A DNA stretch of 64,000 nt, from contig CAWGHN010000005.1 in the NCBI GenBank assembly GCA_963822435.1, positions 62,001 to 126,000 on the forward strand, written 5' to 3'. Source of the DNA: JAUYQR01 sp963822435. GTDB taxonomy: Bacteria > Pseudomonadota > Alphaproteobacteria > Rhodobacterales > Rhodobacteraceae. The notes below the pieces were generated by a model. That model was not told the origin of the DNA. It was given only the letters and a program-made list of their open reading frames with translations, and ran no database searches. Numbering within the stretch: position 1 is the first letter of the stretch; each line of letters starts with the position of its first letter. Below are positions 50,935-59,460 of the stretch, piece after piece. A program made the translations under genes and the position numbers.

Positions 50935-52956
50935 TTACTCCGCCGCCATCGCCGGGGTGGCGCGGGCTTTCGCCATCGCCGAAAGTTCCGCCATCACCGA
51001 AGACGCCCGCGCGATCGGGTTGGTCAGGTAGAAGTCCTTGATGACATTTCGGAAATCAGCCTTGCCCATCGCCTTCACCGGCAGCGTCGACCACGCGTTC
51101 TGCGCCACCCGATCGACGCCCCCCAGATGCGGATGCGCCGTCACCAGCGCCCGACGCAGCGCGGCAAGGCTGTCCCACGGCAGCGTAGCCCCCAACTCGG
51201 CCGACAGTGCCCGCAAGATCGCCCAGTTTTCCTTCGCCTCACCGGGGGCAAATCCGGCGCGGAATGCCAATTGCGGTCGGCCTTCGGTGTTGACGAAAAG
51301 ACCGTTTTCCTCCGTCCATGCCGCGCCCGGCAGGATGATGTCGGCGCGCGCAGCGCCCCGGTCACCGTGGCTGCCCTGATAAATCACGAACGGCCCTTCG
51401 GCGATCACCACCTCGTCGGCGCCAAGGTTGTAGATCACCTCGGCCCCCTCGGTTGCCGCCGCCAGTCCTCCCTCGGTCACGGCACCCACATCCATCGCAC
51501 CCACCCGGGCGGCAGCGGTATGCAGGATCAAAAGCTTGGAGTTCGTGTTCTCCGCCAGCTTCATCGCATGGGCCAGCACCGCCTCGCCATCGGCTTCGGT
51601 GATGGCCCCCTGTCCGACGATGATGATCGAGGGCTTCGCCTTCGTCTCGTCGCTCACTTCTTTCGACGCCAACGCCTCAAGGGCGGCACGATCAGTGCCA
51701 ACATGGACGTAATCGAACGTCAGATCAACCGCCTCGCCCACCAGCCCGACCGTCGCACCCAAGCTCCACGCCTTGCGGATGCGCGCGTTCAGCACCGGAG
51801 CCTCAACCCGCGGATTGGTGCCGATCAACTGGATCATTTTGGCACTGTCGATATCTTCGATCGTCGCGGTGCCAACATAACCCGAGCGGTTGCCGATCGG
51901 CAGCTTGGCGTTGTCGGTGCGGCATTCGATGCGGCCACCGACGCCGCCGACAAGCTGGGTCAGGCTGAACGCAGCCTCGACCGGCACCAGATCACCGACC
52001 AGCGCCGCGACCCGCTTGCCCTTCATCGCCGTCGCCGCCTTCGTCAGCGCCTCGGACCACGACGCTTTGCGCAAACGGCCGTTCTCGCGCACATAGGGCG
52101 TGTCCAGCCGCTGGCGGCGCAAACCATCCCAGACGAAGCGGGTCTTGTCGCTGATCCACTCCTCGTTCACGCCGTCATGGTTGCGCGGCAGGATGCGCAT
52201 CACTTCGCGCCCCTTGGTATCGACCCGGATGTTCGACCCCAGCGCGTCCATCACGTCCACCGTCTCGGTCTTGGTCAACTCCCAAGGGCGGGCGGTGAAG
52301 GCATAGGGCTTCGACGTCAGCGCGCCCACCGGGCACAGGTCGATGATGTTGCCTTGCAAATTCGAATCCAGCGTCATGTTCAGATAGCTGGTGATCTCGG
52401 CATCCTCACCCCGGCCCGTCTGGCCCATCTGGGTGATCCCGGCGACTTCCGAGGTGAACCGCACGCAGCGCGTGCAGGAAATGCAGCGCGTCATGTGGGT
52501 GTCGACGAGGGGGCCAAGGTTCAGGTCTTCGGTCGACCGCTTCGGTTCGCGGAAGCGGCTGAAATCCACGCCATAAGCCATCGCCTGATCCTGCAGGTCG
52601 CACTCGCCGCCCTGATCGCAGATCGGGCAGTCGAGCGGGTGGTTGATCAGCAGGAACTCCATCACCCCCTCGCGGGCCTTCTTCACCATCGGCGACTTGG
52701 TCTTGACCAAGGGCGCCTCGCCGTTCGGGCCGGGGCGCAGATCCTTGACCTGCATCGCACAGGATGCCGCCGGTTTCGGCGGGCCACCCACGACCTCGAC
52801 CAGACACATCCGGCAGTTGCCCGCGATGGTCAGCCGCTCATGATAGCAAAAGCGCGGAATTTCCACCCCGGCGACTTCGGCCGCCTGAATGATGGTCATC
52901 GCGCCATCCACCTCGACCTCGATGCCGTCGATGCTGATTTTCTTCAAGTTAGACAT
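50935..52956 (-). CDS. nuoG: NADH-quinone oxidoreductase subunit G
   Basis: This 673-residue subunit holds iron-sulfur clusters N1b, N3, N4 and possibly more. Cysteine groups are CYHERLTIAGNCRMCLVEV, HPLDCPICDQGGECDLQDQ and CISCTRCVRF; a molybdopterin-oxidoreductase-like domain follows. The ATG at 52956 gives MSNLKKISIDG; longer in-frame starts lie inside the preceding small gene. The C-terminal region is of the shorter alphaproteobacterial/mitochondrial type. Confidence 0.96.
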   Translation of the reverse strand: MSNLKKISIDGIEVEVDGAMTIIQAAEVAGVEIPRFCYHERLTIAGNCRMCLVEVVGGPPKPAASCAMQVKDLRPGPNGEAPLVKTKSPMVKKAREGVMEFLLINHPLDCPICDQGGECDLQDQAMAYGVDFSRFREPKRSTEDLNLGPLVDTHMTRCISCTRCVRFTSEVAGITQMGQTGRGEDAEITSYLNMTLDSNLQGNIIDLCPVGALTSKPYAFTARPWELTKTETVDVMDALGSNIRVDTKGREVMRILPRNHDGVNEEWISDKTRFVWDGLRRQRLDTPYVRENGRLRKASWSEALTKAATAMKGKRVAALVGDLVPVEAAFSLTQLVGGVGGRIECRTDNAKLPIGNRSGYVGTATIEDIDSAKMIQLIGTNPRVEAPVLNARIRKAWSLGATVGLVGEAVDLTFDYVHVGTDRAALEALASKEVSDETKAKPSIIIVGQGAITEADGEAVLAHAMKLAENTNSKLLILHTAAARVGAMDVGAVTEGGLAAATEGAEVIYNLGADEVVIAEGPFVIYQGSHGDRGAARADIILPGAAWTEENGLFVNTEGRPQLAFRAGFAPGEAKENWAILRALSAELGATLPWDSLAALRRALVTAHPHLGGVDRVAQNAWSTLPVKAMGKADFRNVIKDFYLTNPIARASSVMAELSAMAKARATPAMAAE

Positions 52957-53128
52957 GCGCCCGGTCCTTCCGCAGCAACCCCACCACCGCATCGCGCAGC
53001 CGGACCAAAAGTCCGCCTCGCGTGACCGGAGCCGCCTGTTTCTTCGTATCCTGTTCAAACGACAGGTGTTTCACCCGCGCGTCGATGTCGCGCAGCTGGT
53101 ATTTTGGATCAACACCGCCATAACACAT
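52949..53128 (-). CDS. Small conserved protein between nuoF cluster and nuoG
   Basis: This 59-residue protein begins MCYGGVDPKYQLRDIDARV and ends in a basic amphipathic stretch (LLVRLRDAVVGLLRKDR). The ATG at 53128 has GGCGGAG upstream, and its end overlaps nuoG by eight bases, so it is very likely translated. It resembles the small unidentified frames known between nuo genes in Rhodobacter and Paracoccus. The function is unknown. Confidence 0.72.
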   Translation of the reverse strand: MCYGGVDPKYQLRDIDARVKHLSFEQDTKKQAAPVTRGGLLVRLRDAVVGLLRKDRAHV

Positions 53129-53133
53129 GCCCG

Positions 53134-53634
53134 TCACTCCGCCGCTACCTGGGTGCAGCCGTGGGTCTTCCACAGGTGCGCGTCTTGCAGATACTTCCAG
53201 CCAAAGGCGTGGTCGCTGTCGCCGTGCGCCTGCAGATGGTCCAGCCGCGCCAACGCCTCGTCCAACGTCGGCCGATGCCCGACCGGCACCCACCACATCA
53301 CGAAATGCATCCGGCCCAGCACCTCGAACCACTCTTGCCGCCGTTCGTAAAACGCGCGGTGAACAGTGTTCCACACAAAGGCTTCCAGCGTCGCCACGCT
53401 TTCCCACACCGTCAGGTTCGACACATACTGCGGGTCGCCGTCGATCTTGGCTTCGGTGTTTCCGGTGCCAGGTTCGCCCGACCCCTCCATCATCCACACA
53501 AAGCCGGGCATGCGTTTGCCCAGACCGTTGACGCGGTCAAGCGCCGCCATGAACTCGGCCACGCGCGGGTCGGCAGTGGGGGCCAAGAGGCGCCCCACGT
53601 TCAACTCGGCCAGGTGCATGGCGGGGCCCGTCAT
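53134..53634 (-). CDS. DUF3291-like protein within the nuo operon
   Basis: This 166-residue protein starts MTGPAMHLAELNVGRLLAP and contains NVWESVATLEAFVWNTVHRAF-like NLTVWESVATLEAFVWNT and MHFVMWWVPVGHRPTLDEAL, typical of the DUF3291 (dimeric alpha-beta barrel, monooxygenase-like) family. The ATG overlaps the stop of the DUF5333 gene (ATGA) and has GAGG upstream. No cofactor or substrate can be inferred. Position suggests co-expression with complex I. Confidence 0.82.
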   Translation of the reverse strand: MTGPAMHLAELNVGRLLAPTADPRVAEFMAALDRVNGLGKRMPGFVWMMEGSGEPGTGNTEAKIDGDPQYVSNLTVWESVATLEAFVWNTVHRAFYERRQEWFEVLGRMHFVMWWVPVGHRPTLDEALARLDHLQAHGDSDHAFGWKYLQDAHLWKTHGCTQVAAE

Positions 53635-54044
53635 TTCGAAGACCTCAACAACTCGCCGATCAGCGAGCCTTTCGCGATCTCGGCCTCGCCCACCGCGCAA
53701 TAGGTTTCGGGCTGACCCTCCACCGCACCGGCGGCCTTCAGATACTCCGCCGCTTCGGCTTTGATGCGCGCCTTTTCGGCGTCGTTTCGGATGAACGCCT
53801 CCACGTCGGCGCGCGCATAACCCTTGTTCAGCGCGTATTGCTTCAAACCCTCGATCTTGCCCAACACCACGAACATCCGCGCATGGATCGTCGGGCAGGT
53901 CTTGCGGATCACGTCACCGATCCGGCCCGCGCGCAGGCTGTCGTTGATGAAGGTTTCCTCGGGCAGCGGCTCAAGCGCAAAGGCAGGGGCGGCCGTCATC
54001 AGGGCGACAAAGGCAATCGTCAGTCGGTCAGCTTGGCGTTTCAT
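53631..54044 (-). CDS. DUF5333-like periplasmic protein within the nuo operon
   Basis: This 137-residue protein has a signal peptide ending at PAFALE and a helical domain with two cysteines (KTCPTIHARMFVVLGKIE and ETYCAVGEAEIAKGS), which may form a disulfide. I recall the family DUF5333 near nuo genes of Rhodobacteraceae. AAGGAGG lies before the ATG at 54044. Its role is unknown. Confidence 0.8.
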   Translation of the reverse strand: MKRQADRLTIAFVALMTAAPAFALEPLPEETFINDSLRAGRIGDVIRKTCPTIHARMFVVLGKIEGLKQYALNKGYARADVEAFIRNDAEKARIKAEAAEYLKAAGAVEGQPETYCAVGEAEIAKGSLIGELLRSSK

Positions 54045-54151
54045 CGGGGCCTCCTTGGCAGAAACTGCCGCAGAGATGGGTGCAAAGCCCCTTGATATGC
54101 CATGACAAAGCCACCCAATCAGCGGTTTGTGACCGACGGTTACGCGATATG

Positions 54152-54394
54152 TCATGCGCAGCCCTCGACAAACACCCAAGCCCCCGCGTCGAACCGGTCG
54201 TAGATCGACGTCCGCAAGTTTTGGCCACGGCCCGCACATTCAGCCTCGGCCACCTGGCGCGCGGGCGCACCGTCCGCCATCGCAAAGGGCTGGCCACCGT
54301 TCGTGACGCGCAGCGCGACGGGGGCCGCGGCCTTCGGGGCCGCCTGCACACAGGCCGTCACCAGCGTCAGGGAAAGGGCAGCCGCCATGCGCAT
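54152..54394 (-). CDS. Small putative lipoprotein downstream of nuoF
   Basis: This 80-residue protein has a signal sequence with the lipobox-like LVTAC at about residues 11-15, then a short domain with AEAECAGRGQNLRT and ends at VFVEGCA. The ATG at 54394 overlaps the nuoF stop (ATGC within TGATGC), and GGCGGAG is upstream. It is the second likely lipoprotein in this operon. I do not recognise the family. Confidence 0.7.
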   Translation of the reverse strand: MRMAAALSLTLVTACVQAAPKAAAPVALRVTNGGQPFAMADGAPARQVAEAECAGRGQNLRTSIYDRFDAGAWVFVEGCA

Positions 54395-55689
54395 CACTCC
54401 GCCGCCATCGCGCCCATGCGACCTGACTTCTTGGCTTTGATCCGGTCTTCGATTTCTTCGCGGAACGCCCGCACCAAGCCTTGGATCGGCCAGGCCGCTG
54501 CGTCGCCAAGCGCACAGATCGTGTGGCCCTCGACCTGCTTGGTCACCGAGATCAGCATGTCGATCTCCTCGACCTCCGCCTCGCCGCGCACAAGGCGATC
54601 CATCACCCGCATCATCCAGCCGGTGCCTTCGCGGCAGGGGGTGCACTGGCCGCAGGACTCGTGCTTGTAGAACTTCGACAGCCGCCAGATCGCCTTGATC
54701 ACATCGGTCGACTGGTCCATCACGATCACCGCCGCCGTCCCCAGACCCGACCGCTGCTCGCGCAGCCAGTCGAAATCCATGATCGCGTCGTCGCACTGCG
54801 CTTGCGTCAGCAAGGGCACCGACGACCCGCCCGGGATCACGGCCTTGATGTTCTTCCACCCACCGCGCACGCCACCGCAATGGCGTTCCAGCAGTTCCTT
54901 CAGCGGGATCGACATCGCCTCTTCAACCACGCAAGGGTTGTTGACGTGGCCCGAAATGCCAAAAAGCTTGGTCCCGGTGTTGTTCGGGCGGCCAAAGCCC
55001 GCAAACCACTCCGCGCCCCGGCGCAGGATCGTGGGAACAACGGCGATCGATTCCACGTTGTTCACCGTGGTCGGGCAGCCGTAAAGGCCCGACCCTGCCG
55101 GGAACGGCGGCTTCATCCGCGGCATCCCCTTCTTGCCCTCAAGGCTTTCCAGAAGGGCGGTTTCCTCGCCGCAGATGTAGGCACCCGCGCCGTGGTGCAG
55201 GTAGCAGTCGAAATCCCAGCCGGATTTTGCGGCGTTCTTGCCCAGAAGCCCCGCATCATAACATTCGTCAATCGCGGTCTGCAGCGCCTCGCGCTCGCGG
55301 ATGTATTCACCGCGGATGTAGATGTAGCAGGCATTGGCGTTCATCGCGAAAGACGCAATCAGCGCGCCTTCGATCAGCGTGTGCGGATCGTGCCGCATGA
55401 TCTCGCGGTCCTTGCAGGTGCCGGGTTCGGATTCGTCTGCGTTGATCACCAGATAGCTCGGCCGCCCGTCCGATTGCTTCGGCATGAACGACCATTTCAG
55501 GCCGGTCGGGAACCCCGCACCACCCCGGCCCCGCAGACCCGACGCCTTGACCTGCTCGATCAGGGTGTCGCGCCCGCGCTGGATGATCTCGGCGGTGCCG
55601 TTCCAATGCCCGCGCTTCATCGCTCCCTTGAGGCTGCGATCATGCATCCCGTAGAGGTTGGTGAAAATGCGGTCCTGATCCTTGAGCAT
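54394..55689 (-). CDS. nuoF: NADH-quinone oxidoreductase subunit F (NADH- and FMN-binding)
   Basis: This 431-residue flavoprotein oxidises NADH. It has GLRGRGGAGFPTGLKW and NADESEPGTCKDREI for NADH and FMN binding, ICGEETALLESLEG, and the N3 cluster motif CGQCTPCREGTG. It lies ten bases after the DUF5337-like gene. Confidence 0.97.
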   Translation of the reverse strand: MLKDQDRIFTNLYGMHDRSLKGAMKRGHWNGTAEIIQRGRDTLIEQVKASGLRGRGGAGFPTGLKWSFMPKQSDGRPSYLVINADESEPGTCKDREIMRHDPHTLIEGALIASFAMNANACYIYIRGEYIREREALQTAIDECYDAGLLGKNAAKSGWDFDCYLHHGAGAYICGEETALLESLEGKKGMPRMKPPFPAGSGLYGCPTTVNNVESIAVVPTILRRGAEWFAGFGRPNNTGTKLFGISGHVNNPCVVEEAMSIPLKELLERHCGGVRGGWKNIKAVIPGGSSVPLLTQAQCDDAIMDFDWLREQRSGLGTAAVIVMDQSTDVIKAIWRLSKFYKHESCGQCTPCREGTGWMMRVMDRLVRGEAEVEEIDMLISVTKQVEGHTICALGDAAAWPIQGLVRAFREEIEDRIKAKKSGRMGAMAAE

Positions 55690-55699
55690 ATTGGTCTTC

Positions 55700-55921
55700 C
55701 TAACCCCGGCTTCCGCGCCAGATCTGATACGTCACCACCATCGCCCAGACGAAGGCGGCAATGGCGGCAAAGTCAAAGAGGAAGACAAACCGCGTCTCCC
55801 ATCCCATTTCGCCGCCCAGCCACTGCGCCCCCATCCACAGGATCATCGTTCCGGCGATGACAAAGGCAACAAGGCGCGCCTGCGCCGCCCGCTTCATGTC
55901 ATCAGGGTCGGGGCTCGGCAT
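55700..55921 (-). CDS. DUF5337-like small membrane protein upstream of nuoF
   Basis: This 73-residue protein has two membrane helices (LVAFVIAGTMILWMGAQWL and FVFLFDFAAIAAFVWAMVV). It fits the DUF5337 family found beside nuo genes in Rhodobacteraceae. It lies eight bases after the helix-hairpin-helix gene. A role in complex I assembly is possible, with no direct evidence. Confidence 0.8.
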   Translation of the reverse strand: MPSPDPDDMKRAAQARLVAFVIAGTMILWMGAQWLGGEMGWETRFVFLFDFAAIAAFVWAMVVTYQIWRGSRG

Positions 55922-55929
55922 GGCAGTCC

Positions 55930-56577
55930 TTAGTAATTGTTGGTCTTGGCGCGTTCGCGGAACGCCTCAAGTCCGTCGCTGACGATGATCTTGGCCTGCG
56001 CCACCCACTTGTCGCGGATGATGCGGCCCTTGAAGGTCTTCATGTTGGCATCGACCCAGGCCACATCGGCATCCGACCAGCCGGCGATCTGGTCAAAGTG
56101 GTAAAAGCCCAATTCGTTCACCAGCTTTTCCATCGCCGGGCCAATGCCCTCGATTTCCTTCAGATCGTCGGCGCGGCCGTTGCGGGGGGCTTTCAGACGC
56201 TCCGGGCCATCGTCCTTGGCTTTCGCCACCTTCGGCTTGGCCGCAGCTTTCGGCGTGGCGGCCTTGACGGCCGGTTTTGCCGCCGGTTTTGCGACAGGGG
56301 CCGCTTCGGGAACCGCTACAAAAGCCGCCGGGCTGGCCACTGCTGTGACCGGTTCGGCGCTTGCGGGTTTGACCGCCGCTTTCGGTGGGGTGGCAGGAAC
56401 GGCAGGCCCTTGCGCCCCCCACGGCATGCCAAGCATCAGGCCCGCCGCAGCCGCAACCACGACGGCCAGCGCACCGGCCGGGAACAGGTCGAACTTGCCG
56501 ATGACCACAAGGGCGCCAAAGGCCACCAGACCCGCCGCCGCCCCAAGAACCCAACCGCCCAGCCAAGGGGCATTCAT
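55930..56577 (-). CDS. Membrane protein with helix-hairpin-helix domain, paralogous to the NuoE C-terminus
   Basis: This 215-residue protein has two N-terminal membrane helices, a long alanine/proline-rich linker, and a C-terminal helix-hairpin-helix-type domain with DDLKEIEGIGPAMEKLVNEL, GFYHFDQIAGWSDADVAWVD and FKGRIIRDKWVAQAKI. The adjacent NuoE has the same domain at its C-terminus, with about half of positions identical in the aligned stretch. The domain is often annotated as flap-endonuclease-like but lacks obvious catalytic residues. ATG at 56595 is an alternative start. Confidence 0.78.
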   Translation of the reverse strand: MNAPWLGGWVLGAAAGLVAFGALVVIGKFDLFPAGALAVVVAAAAGLMLGMPWGAQGPAVPATPPKAAVKPASAEPVTAVASPAAFVAVPEAAPVAKPAAKPAVKAATPKAAAKPKVAKAKDDGPERLKAPRNGRADDLKEIEGIGPAMEKLVNELGFYHFDQIAGWSDADVAWVDANMKTFKGRIIRDKWVAQAKIIVSDGLEAFRERAKTNNY

Positions 56578-56648
56578 AGTCTCTGCCTTGCGCATTCCCT
56601 TGTCACTCCCGTTGATCGGCCCGCCGTTGTGGCGTGGCACCCCGTCCC

Positions 56649-57845
56649 TCACTCCGTGCGTCGTGCTGCGGCCTCGGCCTCGGCAACCGTGCCGCCCGCT
56701 GCCAGAATTTTCGCCTGCGGCACCCACTTGTCGCGGGTGACGCGGCCCTTGAAGCCTTCCAGATTTCCATCGACCCACGTGATCTCTTCCGCGGTCCAGT
56801 TGGCGATCTGGTCAAAATGATAGAACCCGAGCCGATGGCACAGCGCCGCCAGCTTCGGCCCGATGCCCACGATCAGCGTCAGATCGTCGGGCTTGCCGCC
56901 CCGCGCAGCCGCCAGCGCCTCGGGCCGTTTTGCCGCGCCGGGGGCCACCTCGGTCGGCGTCACCTTGGCCTCGGGCGTTGCCAATGGCGTGGCGTTCGGC
57001 GCGTTGCCATCCGTCACGGGCTTGCCCTTCGATTGCGCCGGCGCCTCTTGCACCGTGGTACCGGTGGCATCGACCGGTGTGCCACGGCCCGGCTTCGGCT
57101 CTACCGGCGCGCCCTTGGCGGGCTTTACCGCAGCGGGCTTGCCCAGCCACGGCGTCGTCAACGGCACTTCGGTCCCGTCGATCCGCTTCACCGTATCGCC
57201 CAGATCAACCGCCGCCTGCACGCTGGCGTTATACTGCCGCCGCCCGCTTTCGAATTCGGTCAGCGAGGTCAGCCCGCTGGCAGGTTCCGCCGCATAGCGT
57301 CCGATCTGCGACCCCGGCACCGGCACTTCACCCGCCGAGAACCGCCCGATCAACTCGCGCAGCTTTTCCGGCGTCAGATCCTCGTAATAGTCCTTGCCGA
57401 TCTGGGCCATCGGCGCATTGGCGCAGGCGCCCAGACACTCGACCTCTTCCCACGAAAACCGGCCGTCCGCCGACAGCGCGTGCGGCTGCTTCGCGATCAG
57501 TTCCTTGCAGACCGCGACCAGATCTTCCGCGCCGCAAATCATGCAGGATGTGGTGCCGCAAATCTGGATATGCGCCACCGATCCAACGGGCTGCAACTGG
57601 AACATGAAATAGAAGGTCGCCACCTCCAGCGCCCGGATATAGGCCAGCCCAAGCATCGCGGCGACGTGTTCGATGGCAGGGCGGCTCAGCCACCCCTCCT
57701 GCTCCTGCGCGCGCCACAAAAGCGGGATGATGGCACTCGCCTGCCGCCCTTCCGGGTATTTGGAAATCTGCCCCTTGGCCCACGCAAGGTTCGCCGGAGT
57801 GAAGGCGAAGGAGGCCGGTTGGTCTTTGTGAAGGCGGCGCAACAT
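56649..57845 (-). CDS. nuoE: NADH-quinone oxidoreductase subunit E with long C-terminal extension
   Basis: This 398-residue protein has the NuoE thioredoxin-like core in residues 1-175, with 2Fe-2S ligands in CGTTSCMICGA and CLGACANAP. The remainder is a low-complexity linker and a helix-hairpin-helix domain (about 320-385: DDLTLIVGIGPKLAALCHRL and FYHFDQIANWTAEEITWVDG). NuoE is normally about 170-240 residues, so the fusion roughly doubles it. Such extension is known in Rhodobacteraceae. Confidence 0.94.
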   Translation of the reverse strand: MLRRLHKDQPASFAFTPANLAWAKGQISKYPEGRQASAIIPLLWRAQEQEGWLSRPAIEHVAAMLGLAYIRALEVATFYFMFQLQPVGSVAHIQICGTTSCMICGAEDLVAVCKELIAKQPHALSADGRFSWEEVECLGACANAPMAQIGKDYYEDLTPEKLRELIGRFSAGEVPVPGSQIGRYAAEPASGLTSLTEFESGRRQYNASVQAAVDLGDTVKRIDGTEVPLTTPWLGKPAAVKPAKGAPVEPKPGRGTPVDATGTTVQEAPAQSKGKPVTDGNAPNATPLATPEAKVTPTEVAPGAAKRPEALAAARGGKPDDLTLIVGIGPKLAALCHRLGFYHFDQIANWTAEEITWVDGNLEGFKGRVTRDKWVPQAKILAAGGTVAEAEAAARRTE

Positions 57846-57848
57846 GGT

Positions 57849-58007
57849 TCAGATAAATCCCCTGGCGATTGTCAGGATTACAGCGGTGACGGCACCGAAG
57901 ATGGCACCCATGACGAACGGATTGCCCTTCCGGGCACCAAACACGGCAGCCAGGCCCGAGGCCGCCCCTAGGATCACCGTCCACAGGTTGATCGTCACGT
58001 CCGGCAT
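57849..58007 (-). CDS. Very small membrane protein between nuoD and nuoE
   Basis: This 52-residue protein starts MPDVTINLWTVILGAASG, has two short hydrophobic segments separated by GARKGNPFV, and ends in LTIARGFI. Its ATG shares one base with the nuoD stop (TGATG), and its stop lies three bases before the nuoE start, so tight coupling supports translation. I found it by reading the nuoD-nuoE gap. The function is unknown. Confidence 0.68.
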   Translation of the reverse strand: MPDVTINLWTVILGAASGLAAVFGARKGNPFVMGAIFGAVTAVILTIARGFI

Positions 58008-59245
58008 CACCGGTCGATCTCCCCGAACACGACGTCCATCGTGCCGATGATGGCCGACACGTCGGCCAGCTGGTGCCCCTTGCAGATGTAGTCCATCGCC
58101 TGCAAATGCAGGAACCCCGGCGCGCGGATCTTGGCGCGGTAGGGTTTGTTGGTGCCATCCGCAATCAGATAGACACCGAACTCGCCCTTCGGCGCCTCGA
58201 CCGCCGCATAAACCTCACCCGCTGGAACGTGGAAACCTTCGGTGTAAAGCTTGAAGTGGTGGATCAGCGCCTCCATCGAGGTCTTCATCTCACCCCGCTT
58301 CGGTGGCGTGATCTTGCCCCGCGCCAGCACGTCGCCCTTTTCCACCCGCAGCTTTGCAATCGCCTGTCGGATGATGCTGGTCGACTCGCGCATTTCCTGC
58401 ATCCGGCACAGATACCGGTCATAGCAGTCGCCATTCGTGCCGACCGGGATCTGGAACTCGAACTCGTCGTAGCACTCATAAGGCTGCGCACGGCGCAAAT
58501 CCCAGGCCAGACCCGACCCGCGCACCATGACGCCGGAAAAGCCCCAGTCCTGAATGTCCTTTTCCGTGACCACGCCGATATCGACGTTGCGCTGCTTGAA
58601 GATGCGGTTTTCGGTCAAAAGCCCGTCGATATCGTCCAGCACGCGCGGAAACTGGATCGCCCAGGCGTCGATGTCTTCCAAAAGCTGATCCGGCAGATCG
58701 ACATGCACGCCGCCGGGCCGGAAATACGCCGCATGCAGCCGCGAGCCCGAAGCGCGTTCATAAAACACCATCAGCTGTTCGCGTTCTTCAAAGCCCCACA
58801 ACGGCGGCGTCAGCGCGCCCACGTCCATCGCCTGTGTGGTCACGTTCAGAAGATGGTTCAGCACCCGGCCGATTTCCGAATACAGCACCCGGATCAGGCT
58901 GGCGCGACGCGGCACTTCCACGCCGGTCAGCTTTTCGATCGCCAGACACCAGGCATGTTCCTGGTTCATCGGCGCCACATAATCCAGCCGGTCGAAATAG
59001 GGCAGGTTCTGCAGATAGGTCCGGCTTTCCATCAGCTTTTCAGTGCCGCGATGCAACAGCCCGATGTGCGGATCGCAGCGTTCGACAATCTCGCCGTCCA
59101 GCTCCAGCACCAGCCGCAGCACGCCGTGCGCGGCCGGGTGTTGCGGGCCGAAGTTCAGGTTGAAGTTGCGGATCTTCTGTTCGCCGGTCTGAAAGTCGGT
59201 CGACCCGTCGTCATAGGTGTTGGTGCGGATATCGCCGTCCATCAT
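58007..59245 (-). CDS. nuoD: NADH-quinone oxidoreductase subunit D
   Basis: This 412-residue subunit forms the quinone site. It shows FGPQHPAAHGVLRLVLELDGE (hydrogenase-like N-terminus, here FGPQHPAAHGVLRL), DYVAPMNQEHAWCLAIEKL and a C-terminus ending in IGTMDVVFGEIDR. The ATGATG at 59245 overlaps the stop of the small gene upstream; either ATG could be used. Confidence 0.97.
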   Translation of the reverse strand: MMDGDIRTNTYDDGSTDFQTGEQKIRNFNLNFGPQHPAAHGVLRLVLELDGEIVERCDPHIGLLHRGTEKLMESRTYLQNLPYFDRLDYVAPMNQEHAWCLAIEKLTGVEVPRRASLIRVLYSEIGRVLNHLLNVTTQAMDVGALTPPLWGFEEREQLMVFYERASGSRLHAAYFRPGGVHVDLPDQLLEDIDAWAIQFPRVLDDIDGLLTENRIFKQRNVDIGVVTEKDIQDWGFSGVMVRGSGLAWDLRRAQPYECYDEFEFQIPVGTNGDCYDRYLCRMQEMRESTSIIRQAIAKLRVEKGDVLARGKITPPKRGEMKTSMEALIHHFKLYTEGFHVPAGEVYAAVEAPKGEFGVYLIADGTNKPYRAKIRAPGFLHLQAMDYICKGHQLADVSAIIGTMDVVFGEIDR

Positions 59246-59460
59246 GACTTCCCGCCCTTGTCCTTGAACGCCATCGCCCACAGCAGCACCACCGCCGCCA
59301 GCGGGAACACGGCGATGAGCGCCACCCAGTTCGGAATCCCGAACTTCGGCAACAGCCGCCAGAACGGCACCACGATCACCACGGCGGCGATCAGCATCCA
59401 GATGAGGCTGCCGCCACCATGCATGGCACTCCAGCCCCAGCGCGCGTCAAATTCCATCAT
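59242..59460 (-). CDS. Small membrane protein between nuoC and nuoD
   Basis: This 72-residue protein has two hydrophobic segments (LIWMLIAAVVIVVPFWRLL and WVALIAVFPLAAVVLLWAMA) and a lysine-rich end. It overlaps nuoC by four bases and nuoD by up to four, so it is almost surely translated. It resembles the small extra frames of the Rhodobacter nuo operon. The function is unknown. Confidence 0.78.
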   Translation of the reverse strand: MMEFDARWGWSAMHGGGSLIWMLIAAVVIVVPFWRLLPKFGIPNWVALIAVFPLAAVVLLWAMAFKDKGGKS

